This document shows, piece by piece, positions 24,609 through 37,230 of a stretch of 64,000 nucleotides of DNA. Numbering within the stretch: position 1 is the first letter of the stretch; every line of letters starts with the position of its first letter. The translations under genes and the position numbers were made by a program. Under the pieces are notes generated by a model that was not told the origin of the DNA, searched no databases, and worked only from the letters and a program-made list of their open reading frames with translations. The DNA lies in the NCBI GenBank assembly GCA_028551475.1, contig CM052356.1, positions 5,280,001 through 5,344,000 on the forward strand, in the 5' to 3' direction. Source of the stretch: Casuarina equisetifolia (taxonomy: Eukaryota > Streptophyta > Magnoliopsida > Fagales > Casuarinaceae).

Positions 24609-26439
24609 GTAATGCATTTTTCACGACGAATTCCTTCTCATGTATCCTTTTTGTTTCTTTGCGTTCGTTTTCTTTGAATTCATGCGCCGTTTGGAAGCTG
24701 AGAATCGAAAATGAGTTTTGGAGCCGTGTATTTTGGTGTCTTGGTTCGGTTACGAGTTTTCTAAGTTTTTCAATCCCGTGTGTACCTGTTGGAGCCAGTT
24801 TCTTGGTTTTCTTTCCGTGAGTTTTCTCGGCAGCCAAACAGAACTTCATACGGAAGCATCTAAAATGAGTTGTGTTGCTTCTTGATGAAATTCTAGAATC
24901 TTCAATAGTTTGCGCACTCTCAGCATATAGCGGTTTGCTGCATGGCCGTATAAATCTTGGATAATCCAAACGGTCAAGGTTTTGATTTGCATGTTTGTTA
25001 AATAATTTTTATTGCCGTATGCCAATAAGATTTTAGTTTGTGAAGCTTTAAGTGGACTGCCGCATATGTTTCGAACGGAGTTGGTCAAATTTGGGCAGTT
25101 AATCAGATAATGGTGAACATGTTCGCGGAACTAAACTAAGCGGACGGGCAATGTTAATGTAGATGAAAATCACAGCTTTAATGATGGATGGCTTATTCTA
25201 GATTGTGCATCGGTGGGTTCCACAAGTATTGGGAAGACATGGTTGACTGTTAGGACGATACGCAAATAAAAGACAATAGTTTTGAAAGTTTGGTTGAACT
25301 ACTTATGTCAAGAGAATGTTGTATTGTTGTCAGAGGGATTTAATTAGACTATTAGTCCTGATTGATGTGGCTATGGCCCTTGCAACTTAGTGGGACTCGT
25401 AAGGTGGGGAACGGTTGAACTGGGAGTAAACATGTCAAGCGTTGTGTATATGTTTATGTATGACGGAGCAACTGGTGTAGTGATTAATTCTCAAAGACTG
25501 CCTTCACTTGGATAATTTTTCTATATAATCTTGACTGGAATAGTTTGATCTTTTACTACTAACAAACAGTCAGTTTTAGGGGTTCTTAATGTGCGAAAAT
25601 TAATTGATGTAGCTTGAAGTGGTCTGTTGGAAAGCTTAGTTGTAGTTGTTCCATCTTTCCTAGGCTTTCAATTATTGGCGACTTGTTGGTCTACAAAATC
25701 CACAAGTTAATGTCTTCTGCTTCATGAGGAATTTGAAGTTTCTAGATCATTCACCTTATCAAGATGAATGCTTTGTGCAAAATATGAATATCTCTGTGAT
25801 GTTGAAATCATTTAATTTGGGGATTTTAATAAACGAAGTGGGCTTTCATTTAATCATTTGTTACGCATTCCTTTTAGGTATGTGCCTCAGAGTGTGGTGA
25901 GCATGTCAAACTCATTTCATGCTTTCTGGCAGATCCATTTCATTTGAGGTCTCCATGTAAAATACCATACATTATATTCATTTGATTATACCTTCTTTCA
26001 AAACAAATGACATTCTTTTATTGTTCATAGAGAAGAGAAATACTTTCCTTTTTGACCTGTACAACAAGAAGACCACGCTTTGGCCCCCAAGCTCCCTATT
26101 GTATTCAAATGCAGTTGTCAGGTCTTCTGTATAACTGTCTCGCATTACATTGCTCAGACATTGTAAAGGTCTAAAGCAGCATTAGAGTTGACATATATAC
26201 TTAATAATTTTTTATCCTATTAAGGTGGATTTAGGCTATCAAAAACATGGTGGTTCGGAGATAAGTTTTTGGGCAACATAGTGCACAAAGTCTAAATTTT
26301 GTTGTTTCATTTTCTCACTATCCTCTTTTGCTGAAAAAGTTGCTGGTGTCAAAGTTCACTCAGAACGCAAGTTTCTGCTACTCATGTTTCTGTGATTTGT
26401 TGTTTTTTTCTTACATACGTTTTCGTATTTTATTTGCAG
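24609..26439 (+). other. leader intron of SPX-MFS gene A
   Basis: A donor CTCG|GTAATG at 24609 and an acceptor TTTGCAG ending at 26439, six bases before the start codon, define a 1.83-kb intron in the 5' untranslated region. The same donor and acceptor exist in gene B (46435-48304), which supports the call. A 122-codon minus-strand open frame (24601-24969) inside it has a shorter counterpart in copy B and is probably chance. Confidence 0.7.
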
Positions 26440-26445
26440 TGAAAG

Positions 26446-29400
26446 ATGGTTGCCTTTGGGAAAAAGTTGAAGGAAAGACAAATTCAAGAATGGCGAGAGT
26501 ATGTTTGATATACGATTACATACTATTTTGCATTGCACAGAATTTGATCATTTTGATTGCTTTCTGAAGGTTCACTTAGAGTAATGAGAGGAAGGAAAAG
26601 CTGAAATATTTGCTCATTATTGGTTGGCAAAAAGTATTGCGTGTTTCATTACCATGGTTTTGAAGTGAAATAATGCTGGGGTGGACAGTGAATTTTGATA
26701 CATCATTGGTACCGAAGTGTGCATAGGTCATGGTGGTGATATAATGGATTGGTCATCTTTTCTGATAGTTTTTGTTATTTGAAAGATTTTTGAGTTGTTG
26801 TTAACCTGCTGCAAGCATAGTAGTCTGAGCGTTTGTGTTAGGCATATAAGCCTTCTAATATCAAACGGAAAAAAAGAGCATGAAGACAACAACTTCAGCC
26901 AAGATGCTAAGCCGAGGTCACACATGTTGGAACCTACATGTCCACAGCACGCCCATGGTCCATCTCTATGACTTATGCTTGGCAACTTCGTAAATACCTT
27001 TGCCAAGTGAAGTTTTGAGTAACTCATTGCTAATCTTTCTGTTGCTCTGTACCCTTCAAAGTTGATAAACCCTGAAACAATGTCTTGATCCGTGCTTTCC
27101 TTCTGAAAGTGGCCAATGTAGCAACCTGTCCCTCAACATTTGATGAGCCCCTGATCTGAACCTTCAGAACGCAGCTTTATGTAGCCCGTATCACCTTTCT
27201 GATAAAAGTGATTTATTCAGCCATAGTAACTAAAATTTTGTTAGAATTCTATCCTCTCAAACATATTTTGCATTTGAAAAATATTTTTTTTCCTTAAGAA
27301 AAAATATGGGTAGCTCCTACTAAACTTCTCAAGATACTGTTATCAAACTTTTTTTTTTTACCTTAAAGGGCAATCAAATTACAGAGTTTTCACTGAGATT
27401 ACACATTTACCAACTTGGCATTAGCAGACATAGAAATGCATGCTTGTGTATTTGAGAGTTTCAGAACTGTTTCCGAATGTTACCCTGGACAATATTGGGT
27501 TAAACCTTGTTAGCTTCTGTTTGCTTGACTGGTTCATTACTCCCATGCCGGTCACAAGGCCTTGGCATCATGAAGGAGTGAGTGCGATGAATGGTTGCTA
27601 CCGGCTGGTGAACTAAGTGCAGAGAAAGTGCTAGTGCTGGTGCTGGTGCCTTTCATAATGATTACGTTCCTGTCTTAGATACTGATAATTTTGATTTCTT
27701 GCAGATATTACATTAACTATAAACTAATGAAGAAAAAAGTAAAACAATATGCTCAACAAATTGAAGTTGGCACACAAGATCGCGAGCATGTACACAAGGA
27801 TTTCTCAAGAATGTTGGATAATCAGGTATGTTTTGTGGATCCTTTTCTTCCAGAAATATACTGTAAGATCTAAACAAGAAATGATGTTTGTATATGTATT
27901 TTTGCTCTGCTATTCTGTGTTAAATTTTCTGTGTGAGTTATGTTCACCTTGTCATTATGCTTATTTAAAGATCAATCAAATATTCTTTATTTTGATGGTT
28001 GGGTTCATTTTTGTACTTTTTCTTGCTCCCTTGGAACAAAAACTTTGGAAGTTTACTTTAGTCCCTGGAACATTACTACTGCACCCTTACTTTTCCAACC
28101 ACAGTTGGGCTACAGTACTTAACCAGTTGTGATTTTATTGCATTTGAACACTGCAGGACAATATTTTTCATTTAAACACCATTTCTGTGCAAGTTGGAAC
28201 TTACCTTGGTATAATTAAAATGTTTTCATAACAGAATCTAGAATGGGATATAGGCCTCTAAGAATAAATCATCTCAAAATTTTGATTTTCTTTACCATAT
28301 TCTACTCTAATGTACCTGGAAGACATAATCACAATGTCATGGCTACTGTAAGTATCCCGTATTTGCAAGTGTAACCGTATGAATTTGTGTTTGAGTTATT
28401 AATTTATTGCTTGTCTAATATATGGGACCAGGTACTTGCATGTTCAGTTATCCTATATGATCTGACTTCTAGTGTTTTTACTTGAAGTGTGGTCATGAAG
28501 GTGTTTATCTTGCTCTCTTCTGACTATTTCAGATTGAGAAGATTGTTCTTTTCTTGTTGGAGCAACAAGGACTACTTGCAAGCAGGATAGCCAAGCTTGA
28601 TGAACAGCATGAAGCCTTTCAGCTGCAGCCTGATATCTCCCAAATATCTGAATTACGAGAAGCATATAGAGCAGTGGGACAAGATCTTTTAAAGCTTCTC
28701 TTTTTTGTGGAGATAAATGCTATTGGTCTGCGTAAGATACTAAAGAAATTTGACAAACGGTTCGGTTATAGATTCACTAATTATTATGTCAAAACGCGTG
28801 CAAATCATCCTTATTCCCAGCTGCAGCAAGTGTTCAAGCATGTGGTATTGTGTTTACCTCTTTTCCCGTTCAAACATTTGATAACTTCTAAAATCTACTG
28901 TCCCTGGACCAAAAGAACTTTACTGACATACAATGGAACGGGCAGGGCATAGGAGCTGTTGTGGGAGCTGTATCCCGCAATCTTCATGAACTTCAGGACC
29001 GTCAAGGAAGCTACTTATCGATATATGATCACACTGCTCTTCCCCTCCAGGTTTCTGTTTCATATCTGTTCTAATTTTGTATAGGTTCTTTTCCTTCTCA
29101 GTGTTTTCTCACTCCCTACTTCACAAATGTATACACATACACATACTATTTGGCTTGGAGGCAGAAATAAAGCTGTTGATTAAGTATTTGTTTACCAAGC
29201 TATTTGATCTGCAGGATCCTGTCATTGATTCAATAAAATCAGCAGTGGACAGATTAACCCACTCAACAAATTCCCTCAACTTCTTGGCGCAACATGCGCT
29301 TATTCTGCAAGATGAGCTACCTACTTCTGTTGATGAACGAGTTGATGATGAGAAATACCATTTTATGTCACTTCTCTTGAACTTAGCAAACACATTTCTT

Positions 29401-32400
29401 TATATGGTGAATACATATATCGTTGTCCCTACAGCAGATGACTACTCTTTGAGCCTTGGAGCTGCAGCAACAGTTTGTGGTATTGTGATTGGGGCAATGG
29501 CTGTTGCACAGGTCTTCTCTTCAGTGTATTTTAGCGCATGGTCCAATAAATCATACTTCAGACCTCTTGTTTTTAGCAGTATAGCTCTTTTCTTGGGAAA
29601 CACCCTGTATGCTTTGGCTTATGATCTGAATTCAATAACGGTTCTCCTACTTGGTCGTCTTTTCTGTGGGTACGTGATCTTGTTCTTCTTCTTGCCAAGA
29701 CTTAATAGGAATAACTTCAAGCATTTGCTTCTTGTGTATTCTGTGGAGATGATACGGGTCATGACATGTTACTATGAGGATGGCACGTACTAATAAGGAA
29801 CAGAGCATTCTTATATACTGTCATTTCAGTAAAATTTTTCGGAGTTCATAAATCAAGTTTAATGATATAAGTATTTATCATTTCAGAACTTACTAGAACT
29901 AGTATTGTTGTTGTTGCTTTTGCGGTGGTTCTTAATAAATGAGTATTTGATTGAATTGGTGTACTTCAATCACTTGCAGATGCACACCCAAAAAGAGGCG
30001 TGCATATATTTCTATCAGTTGTAATAAATTCAGATTGATCATATATGCAGTGACAAATGCACACGGAGAGACATGCCCATTCTCCGAGGAGAATTTTATC
30101 GGTGTTAGGTCTTTGAGCCTGAAGAGAACTTTTGTACCCAAAATATTGGGTTGACAAAACAAAGTGATGGATTGATTATTAGAATGAATCATGACAGGAC
30201 ACAGCTTTTTTAAGTTAGGGAGAGACATGTATTTGTCAAATAGCGAGTAGAAATTTAATTTCACCAAATTGTTTTGCTATGTTGTAGAAAATATAAGCAA
30301 AAAAATATTTGTTTCTGCTCTGTTATTGAGTCAATCCTTGTTGTTAATTGTCTCATCACAAGAAACTAGAAACCATTCATAGCTTTTGGATAAGACTTAA
30401 AGTTCATTTTTCTTCCTGGAGTGGGTATCACATCCTAAATTATGAATAGAGGACTCAAATTCAACTTTAAGGTATAAATAATCAGGAAGGTGGTAAAGAG
30501 TTAGAGATTACTTATACTATGTTATTATGTATTAACACTCGTACTTTACGACTTGCAGGCTGGGTTCTGCCCGAGCCGTCAACCGCAGGTATATTAGTGA
30601 CTGCGTACCACTGAAGATCCGTATGCAGGCATCAGCCGGTTTTGTTAGTGCCAGTGCTCTTGGAATGGCTTGTGGTCCGGCTCTAGCTGGTTTTCTTCAA
30701 ACCAATTTCAAGATCTACAAGCTTACGTTCAATCAAGACACTTTGCCTGGCTGGGTAATGGCTATCGCATGGCTAATATACTTGATTTGGTTATGGATCT
30801 CATTTAAAGAACCTTCTCGTGAGATTGAGGAGAATCGTCCACCACAGGAATCTAATGCTGGTAGTTTCATTTATCTGGTGCTTTGTTTTGATTGATCTTC
30901 CACATATGCGATTCTGTCCACATTAGAAAATTCATTAGCTGTAGATTAAAGCATTAACACTTTAAATTGACCACGACTATGCTAAGATTTCCTTAAAGAA
31001 ATTATTTTGACATTCTAGAAACTTAAAATTAGTTAAAATTCCAAAAGGTACATTAAGCTGTAAATCCTTGTTGATTTACCTGTTGATAACTTTTTTTAGG
31101 GTGACAAAACATGTCACTTTTAACAATAATGTTCACTCTTCAAAATGTTGATGCTGATGGTCGACTTTGGTTGACAGAAGTAGCGGAGAATGACGCACTC
31201 GAGAAAGGACTTACACAACCATTGCTTACTAGTTCAGAAGACAAGCAAAACGATGAAGATGGTGAGCAAGAATGTGATGAAAGTGAAGAAGCTTCTGAGG
31301 ATTCCCACAGACCAGCTAATTCAATTCGATCAGCATATAGACTACTTACACCCTCTGTAAAGGTGTGTTACAATTCTGAACTCTTTTGAAGTTTCTTAGA
31401 AGTTGACAAAATAAGGCGTATCTTTGATGTTGTCATTTGCATGAATAATAACTTTAGAGCTACGACATAGGGAGAGTTCTGTTGGGACAGAGAAAGGGAC
31501 TCTGGTTGTTTTAGACAAACATAATGAATATTTTCCTCCTCTTTCTTTTTTCTTTTTCATTTTCTTTTTTAAAATAGTTGTAACATATATAAAAAGGTTA
31601 CCTTCCATGTTTGCCTTTTTCTTTACTACATTTCTGAGACTTATTTGTGGTTTTGGACTAATAAGCTCACTAATGAGCTAAGTATGGACATTGCAACTTC
31701 ACTTAGGCATTACAGTGCAGCTAGGAGTCCTGTTATATATTATTCATTGTTGGAATTGGATTAGTACTGCTTCTATGTTAGAACTTGCACTGCTAAAATG
31801 CTTATATAGATAATTTTGATAAATGATGCAAGGATTTCCAATCAAGCACCTGAAACTAAGTTTTTAATTCAGATTGCAAAGTGGAACCCGGCCAATGAAT
31901 TTACTCCTTGCATTCTAGTTATCCAAGATAAAAGAGACTTCCTATTGAGCTACTAGGATCAAACAAGCAAGATACTTCCAGCTACCGTTGAGAAGTTGTT
32001 TCTCTAAACCATAATTTCAATCACCTAATTTTTGTCATTTATTTTTGGGTGGAGCTGAAACTGTAGGGACTTTTATATACTGTATAACTAAATTTCTGGT
32101 AAATTTTCAATCACTTACTTTGTGTCATTTATTTTTGGTTGGAGCTGAAGCTTAGAGACTTCTATATAGTGTATAACTAAATTTCTCGTGGTCCATCAGG
32201 TTCAATTGTTGATATATTTCATGCTTAAATACGCAATGGAGGTTTTACTTTCAGAATCTAGTGTCATTACCACGTACTACTTTGGTTGGTCTACAAGCAG
32301 TGTGGCGATATTTCTTGCTTGCCTTGGTCTCACAGTTCTTCCAGTTAACATTGTTGTCGGAAACTACATTAGTAACATGTTTGAAGACAGGTAATTGTTT

Positions 32401-33787
32401 GCCAGTAACAAGCTTCGATTTCTAGTTTCTTTTAGACTTGCACTATTATAAACTACTAACCATTAATCTTCTACAACCTGTTTGCAGGCAAATTTTACTG
32501 GCATCTGAAATCATGGTTTTCATTGGAATACTTTTTAGCTTCCATATAATTATTCCGTACTCAGTACCGCAGTATGTCGTCTCAGGACTCATTATGTTTG
32601 TTTCTGCCGAAGTACTTGAAGGTGAGATATTGTTCGGTGCACTTACATTGTTTTTTATGATAATTGTCAACATTAGGGTCTATAGGATAATGGCGAAAAA
32701 AACAAAAAGTACAAAAACATGTAAAAGTAGAATGAGTCGATGAAGACGAGCAAATTTATACAAAGAAGGAGGTTTCTAGTATATCTGCTTTTGCTTTCAC
32801 TAATGTCCGACTTGTTATCTGTCGTGTTAATGAAACTTAGTGTCTTTATGATTACCGTTGCCTTCTTTGGCTGTTTCTTTTGGGTCAATGTTGAGCATCA
32901 TTTTGCATCTTTTGGGAAGATTCCCTTTTGGTATTTATCCATTTGGAAATGGTATGCTTTTTTTAAAATTTGCTCGACTACAAGTTGATGAATACAGCCA
33001 CAAAGAAGAAATTTTATATAACGTCGAGGTGTAAACATTATATGGAATAAATAAATTACCATTAAATGAATTTAATTACTGGTAAAATTTAAAAATATAT
33101 CCTCACTTTCTTTCGTGAATTAATTTTGTATAGAACATCTTTGGTTTATAGATTACTAAAAGAGTATTCTTTCGATTGTTCTCCATTTTGGTCATAAAGA
33201 ATATTCTTTCGATTGTTTTCATTTTGATCATAAAGAGTATCAGATTTTATTATATGATAGTTGACAAAAATGTCATTTTTCTATGTCTCCCTCTCTCTCT
33301 CTTTTATTTGGTATGAACAGTAGCATATCTGATCATCCCTCAGTTGGCAAAATGTACATTTAGTAGCCAACACATTTTGTCTCATGGTGTAGTTGCAAAC
33401 ATCATTGGAAATTGTGGTCTCTACTTCTAAATCTTGTAAAAATTTAGGGAACTGCAGCATAATTCCTCTTCGTGAATATCTGAATTTTCTCCAGTTTCTC
33501 CGGTCCTGATAATAATATGTTTTCACTTTCCTCTTAATATTAATGCAGGCGTTAACTTGGCACTCCTGTCTCGGGTCATGTCATCCCGGCTTTCCCGTGG
33601 AACCTATAATGGTGGGTTACTATCAACAGAAGCTGGTACACTCGCTCGAGTGATTGCAGACGGCACAATAACATTGGCTGGATACTTGGGGGATAGTAAA
33701 CTTTTGAATACTACCCTGCTTCCTTCACTCATCATCTGCATATTCTCAATCGTTGCCACCTGCTTTACCTACAACTCTCTCTATTGA
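26446..33787 (+). CDS. SPX domain-MFS vacuolar phosphate transporter, copy A
   Basis: Ten coding exons: 26446-26498, 27705-27825, 28533-28844, 28946-29050, 29215-29669, 30559-30860, 31178-31362, 32200-32390, 32488-32621, 33549-33787. They total 2097 bp and 698 aa, the usual length for the plant SPX-MFS family (VPT/PHT5), which carries phosphate across the tonoplast into the vacuole. Residues 1 to about 160 form the SPX domain, with the basic [15 protein letters not shown] helix and the [15 protein letters not shown] segment whose lysines bind inositol pyrophosphates. A linker follows (about 163-245), then an MFS membrane domain from about residue 246 ([33 protein letters not shown]). An acidic loop rich in Asp and Glu lies between the two halves of the MFS part. 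All junctions are GT/AG and in phase, with no stop. I give no symbol because family members cannot be told apart by eye. Confidence 0.93.
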
Positions 33788-33790
33788 TTG

Positions 33791-33990
33791 GTAACTTCTG
33801 TTTCAAAGTCCATCGCTTTCCCGGTTCCCACAATTATCCTCCATTCTTCGTCATTTTTACATCTCATGTATCATTTCTGTATTTTGATAGAAAACAAGCT
33901 CATTGTTTTTTACTACGATTGGATTTCAATTTGTTGTTAGTCCTCTGCTAAGTTTCTAGTGCAGCAAATTTTGTTGTTCTCTTAAACTAT
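33791..33990 (+). other. 3' flank of SPX-MFS gene A and right edge of copy A
   Basis: The sequence after the stop codon matches that after gene B through 'ttgttgttagtcc...tttctagt', then the copies part. This marks the right breakpoint of the duplicated block at about 33960-33990. The matching point in copy B is about 61780. Confidence 0.7.
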
Positions 33991-36071
33991 GGGTCTATAA
34001 GCAAAACGTGGATACGTGTTTATGTTTGATTAAGTAGAAAACGGGAGTTGATTCGTAAACTAACAAAAAATTCTAAAGGAGAGGGCGGGAGAATCTGAAA
34101 GGCATAAAAGAACCTGTCAATGAGTTCAAGAATCGGACTGCTCTAATATCTCTTTTACCCCAAGACCAGACAATTGGACCGGTTGCCTCAAAGGAGAGAA
34201 GCTTTCAGAGTCACCTGCGGTGACCACTGGGGAGTTTTAGATGCCAAACTTGACTTCGTTCAGGAACGGAAGTGTCTAACGGCCATTGCACGAGAGGTAT
34301 CGAACCCTGTACCTATGAGCGGCTTCGGTTGAGGGTGGTAAGTTTGGCATTAAGAAATAGGGAAAGAGAAAAGGAGACGATCACTAATTTATTCAATACA
34401 TCGCTTGTATTTTTGTCCATAGTTTATTACATCGTTGTCCACTGGGACTGAGGTTGGTATTGGTTATGACACGAACACTATCTCTCTTACCACTAGTTTT
34501 ATCCTTGCAATTACATGATAATTTAATTTCTTGAATTTAAACTAATTATTTATAATATTTACCCATTTCTTATTCACTCTGAGAAAATGGGGGGAACCAA
34601 AATAAGGAGAAAGATCAAAACTGTTTAATTTCAGCTCAAAACCATGTAAGTATAAACATGTGGTCGTAATCTATAACATGCAAGTATAAACTTCCAAATG
34701 TACCTCATTAATGTCATTTTCAACACTTCGTCGATGCAGGTCGGTGGTGATCCGACGGATTTACGGAGTAAGCTTCACATGTAATAGGCCTACAATTTTC
34801 AACACTTCGTAAGGTAAAAAGAAAATTCGTTTCGCAACACCGTCAGAGAGGGCTGGACCGTCAAGCTCCTCCTCAAAATGAGTAACTTTCTAGGTTCATG
34901 AGTTGTTAGCCATTGACTTTGTTCGTGGCTACATTGTTTGCGTAACGGACAGTTCCAAATTTATTCAATCGCCCGAAATATTATTTGGGCGTTTGTTGCG
35001 AAGGCCCATGCTGAGGCCCATGTTCTGCTCATGCCAGAAATCAACTTCCTCACGCTATCGAATTAGACTCTTTTTTTTAACCTGGCAGAAAGCATGCCTC
35101 GTAGCTGGAAACTTTCATGGTACCTAGAGTATGTGTTATGATGTGTTAGCTTACTGTCCTCACACAACGATTCAGCATATTTTTAAAGAAGGGAATTTTG
35201 GTGCAGATAAATTGGCAAATCATGACATCATGTTTTGGATATGCAAATTTTTGATTAATTAGGATTCCTACCAAGCTCATGTAAAAATAGTTTTAGAAAA
35301 AAATTAGCTTGGTCTTGTAAATTGTAGGCCTTCATAGGGCTATGCCTAAATACAAACTCTTTTTTTTTTATTAGTGTTTTTCAATATATGTATGCTGCGA
35401 TTGAGAACTTGGTACGTAAGTTTCTCAATTTTTTTTTTAGGGATTAGTTTTATGTATTGCCTTTTATATTATATGAGGTATGGTTACTATATTCAACCTT
35501 ATTTATTTTAATTAAATTTGATAGGGTATTGCTTTTTTTGTTTTTGTTTTTGTTTTTTTTTTTAAATTGCTAGAAAGGATAGTGTAAAAGAAATGCTCCA
35601 TTATTGCATCTTGGGAATTCGTGAAGTTAATAGCTAAATTTGTCAACATTCAATGCACACTTTCTATGGGGTGGTTGAGAAGGGTTGTCATGGAGGGTCC
35701 AAGTATTAATGCCTTTCCTATCATACTAACTAGTTTAGAGAAGTTATAATTGGATGAAGTCATATCATAATTATTTAAAAATTCGGAAAATATACTCAAA
35801 GGAAGAAAAAATGGCCTTAAAACTTTGATAGTTATGTTTTTGATTGTATGATATAAGTTTTATGTTGTTAGATCTTATTTGAGAATTTTCTTTGTTAGGA
35901 AGAAAGATCTCTTTACATTTAAGTTGACTTTTGGATAAAATTTAATTTTTTCACATAAAAGATAAAATTTAAGTATGATATCCCTTTATTTTTAACAATG
36001 TTTGTATGAGAAGTATTTATTTATTTTTAGAATGAAGAAGTATGTCATCCTATGTGATATAAGCCTCCTAT
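33991..36071. other. spacer between duplication copies
   Basis: These 2.1 kb sit between the right end of copy A and the left end of copy B. The part at 34080-34340 is less AT-rich than the rest. A repeated phrase, 'attttcaacacttcg', occurs at about 34714 and 34795. I find no gene, no LTR and no clear match to either copy. Confidence 0.45.
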
Positions 36072-37230
36072 TTCTTTGTAGACCATCTAGATGACCACAA
36101 CTCCATTATTTCCACTAATACAAATTGTTGTTTATTATACATTTTTTCTCTAGTATTATTCATTAGAAGGTCATTATATTTTCCTTTTTGCAGTTGCAAA
36201 AATGGTCTAAAATATGCTAGGAAGCTATTATATGACTTCTTTCTTCATAGCTCTACTATACATGTATGTATTTATATTCAAATGTTAAAATTTTTTGTAA
36301 ATGAAGAGTTTGAAAAAAGGACTTGTAAGTGGAGCATAATTCTGAAGCTTTAGAGACCTGTTCTTTCACTCTACTACCATTACTAAAGCACACATTTGGC
36401 CATGTGCAATTACTAAATACTTGGAATACATTAATTCAACTATGTATGTGACAAACTCAACATAGCTTACAACTAGGCTATTATGTAGTTAAGGTGGTCA
36501 GAAATCCATAAGCAAAAGCTTTGCCCTTTGATGTTGCTTAATGAAAAGGTTGGCCTAACACTCCTCCTTAACTCCATTGGTTTACCCTTCACATAAATAA
36601 TCAACACATTTTTTTTTTTTATCTTGAGGGCAATAAGGTTTACCATCCAAACCCATTGAATTCCCAAGACAATATCACAACATCCAAAAATGAGAAGTTT
36701 GACACTAATAGGAAACATACAATCCTTAATCCTCTACCATAAGTTATTATAACATTATTTCTCCTTAAACAATGTCCTTTATTCTCCCTTCCTTTTGGTC
36801 ATGAAAAAGAATGCATTTCCTCAAGTGTACAACCTACCCACCTAACCAACTATAGGTTCACAAGGTTATGTGTGGAGCTAGTTTTAATCCGAAAACTAAT
36901 AGTAATCCTTTTGATCACTACATCCAAATGAAAAGTGCAAGTTGAAGAATCTCTTAACATGGCATATAATAATATATTATCTTCAACTTCCTTTAACTGA
37001 TTTAATGCCTCAACAAGCTTTTTTTCTACCATATCTTCATTCCCAATCTCATCCTCACCCTTATGTAACATAAACAATTTCCTCTTCTTACACTGATATC
37101 TTCTAACCTACTTCTCATCACAATTATAATAAAGCCCTTTATCTCTTCTTTCTTGCAATTGACTTTGATTGATACCCTATATAGGGATCCCAGGCTTTGG
37201 AGTCGTAAAAGATCTTAATTAAGTGCCTAA

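Larger units (their letters stand above)
18323..33990 (+). repeat. tandem segmental duplication, copy A
   Basis: This block is the left copy of a large tandem duplication. The sections 18323-18712 and about 21110-33990 match copy B at 36072-36465 and about 43355-61785 in the same order and orientation. It includes a piece of NRPD1 downstream DNA, the upstream region, the leader and all coding exons of an SPX-MFS gene, and the first ~170 bp of 3' flank. The intervening 18713-21110 has no counterpart in copy B. Boundaries were set by eye and may be off by some tens of bases. Confidence 0.85.

Noticed and set aside
24601..24969. 122-codon minus-strand frame in the leader intron of gene A, partly open in gene B (46465-46761)
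   Set aside because: Its persistence is explained by sequence similarity between the copies; the start differs, composition is ordinary and no family is recognised.
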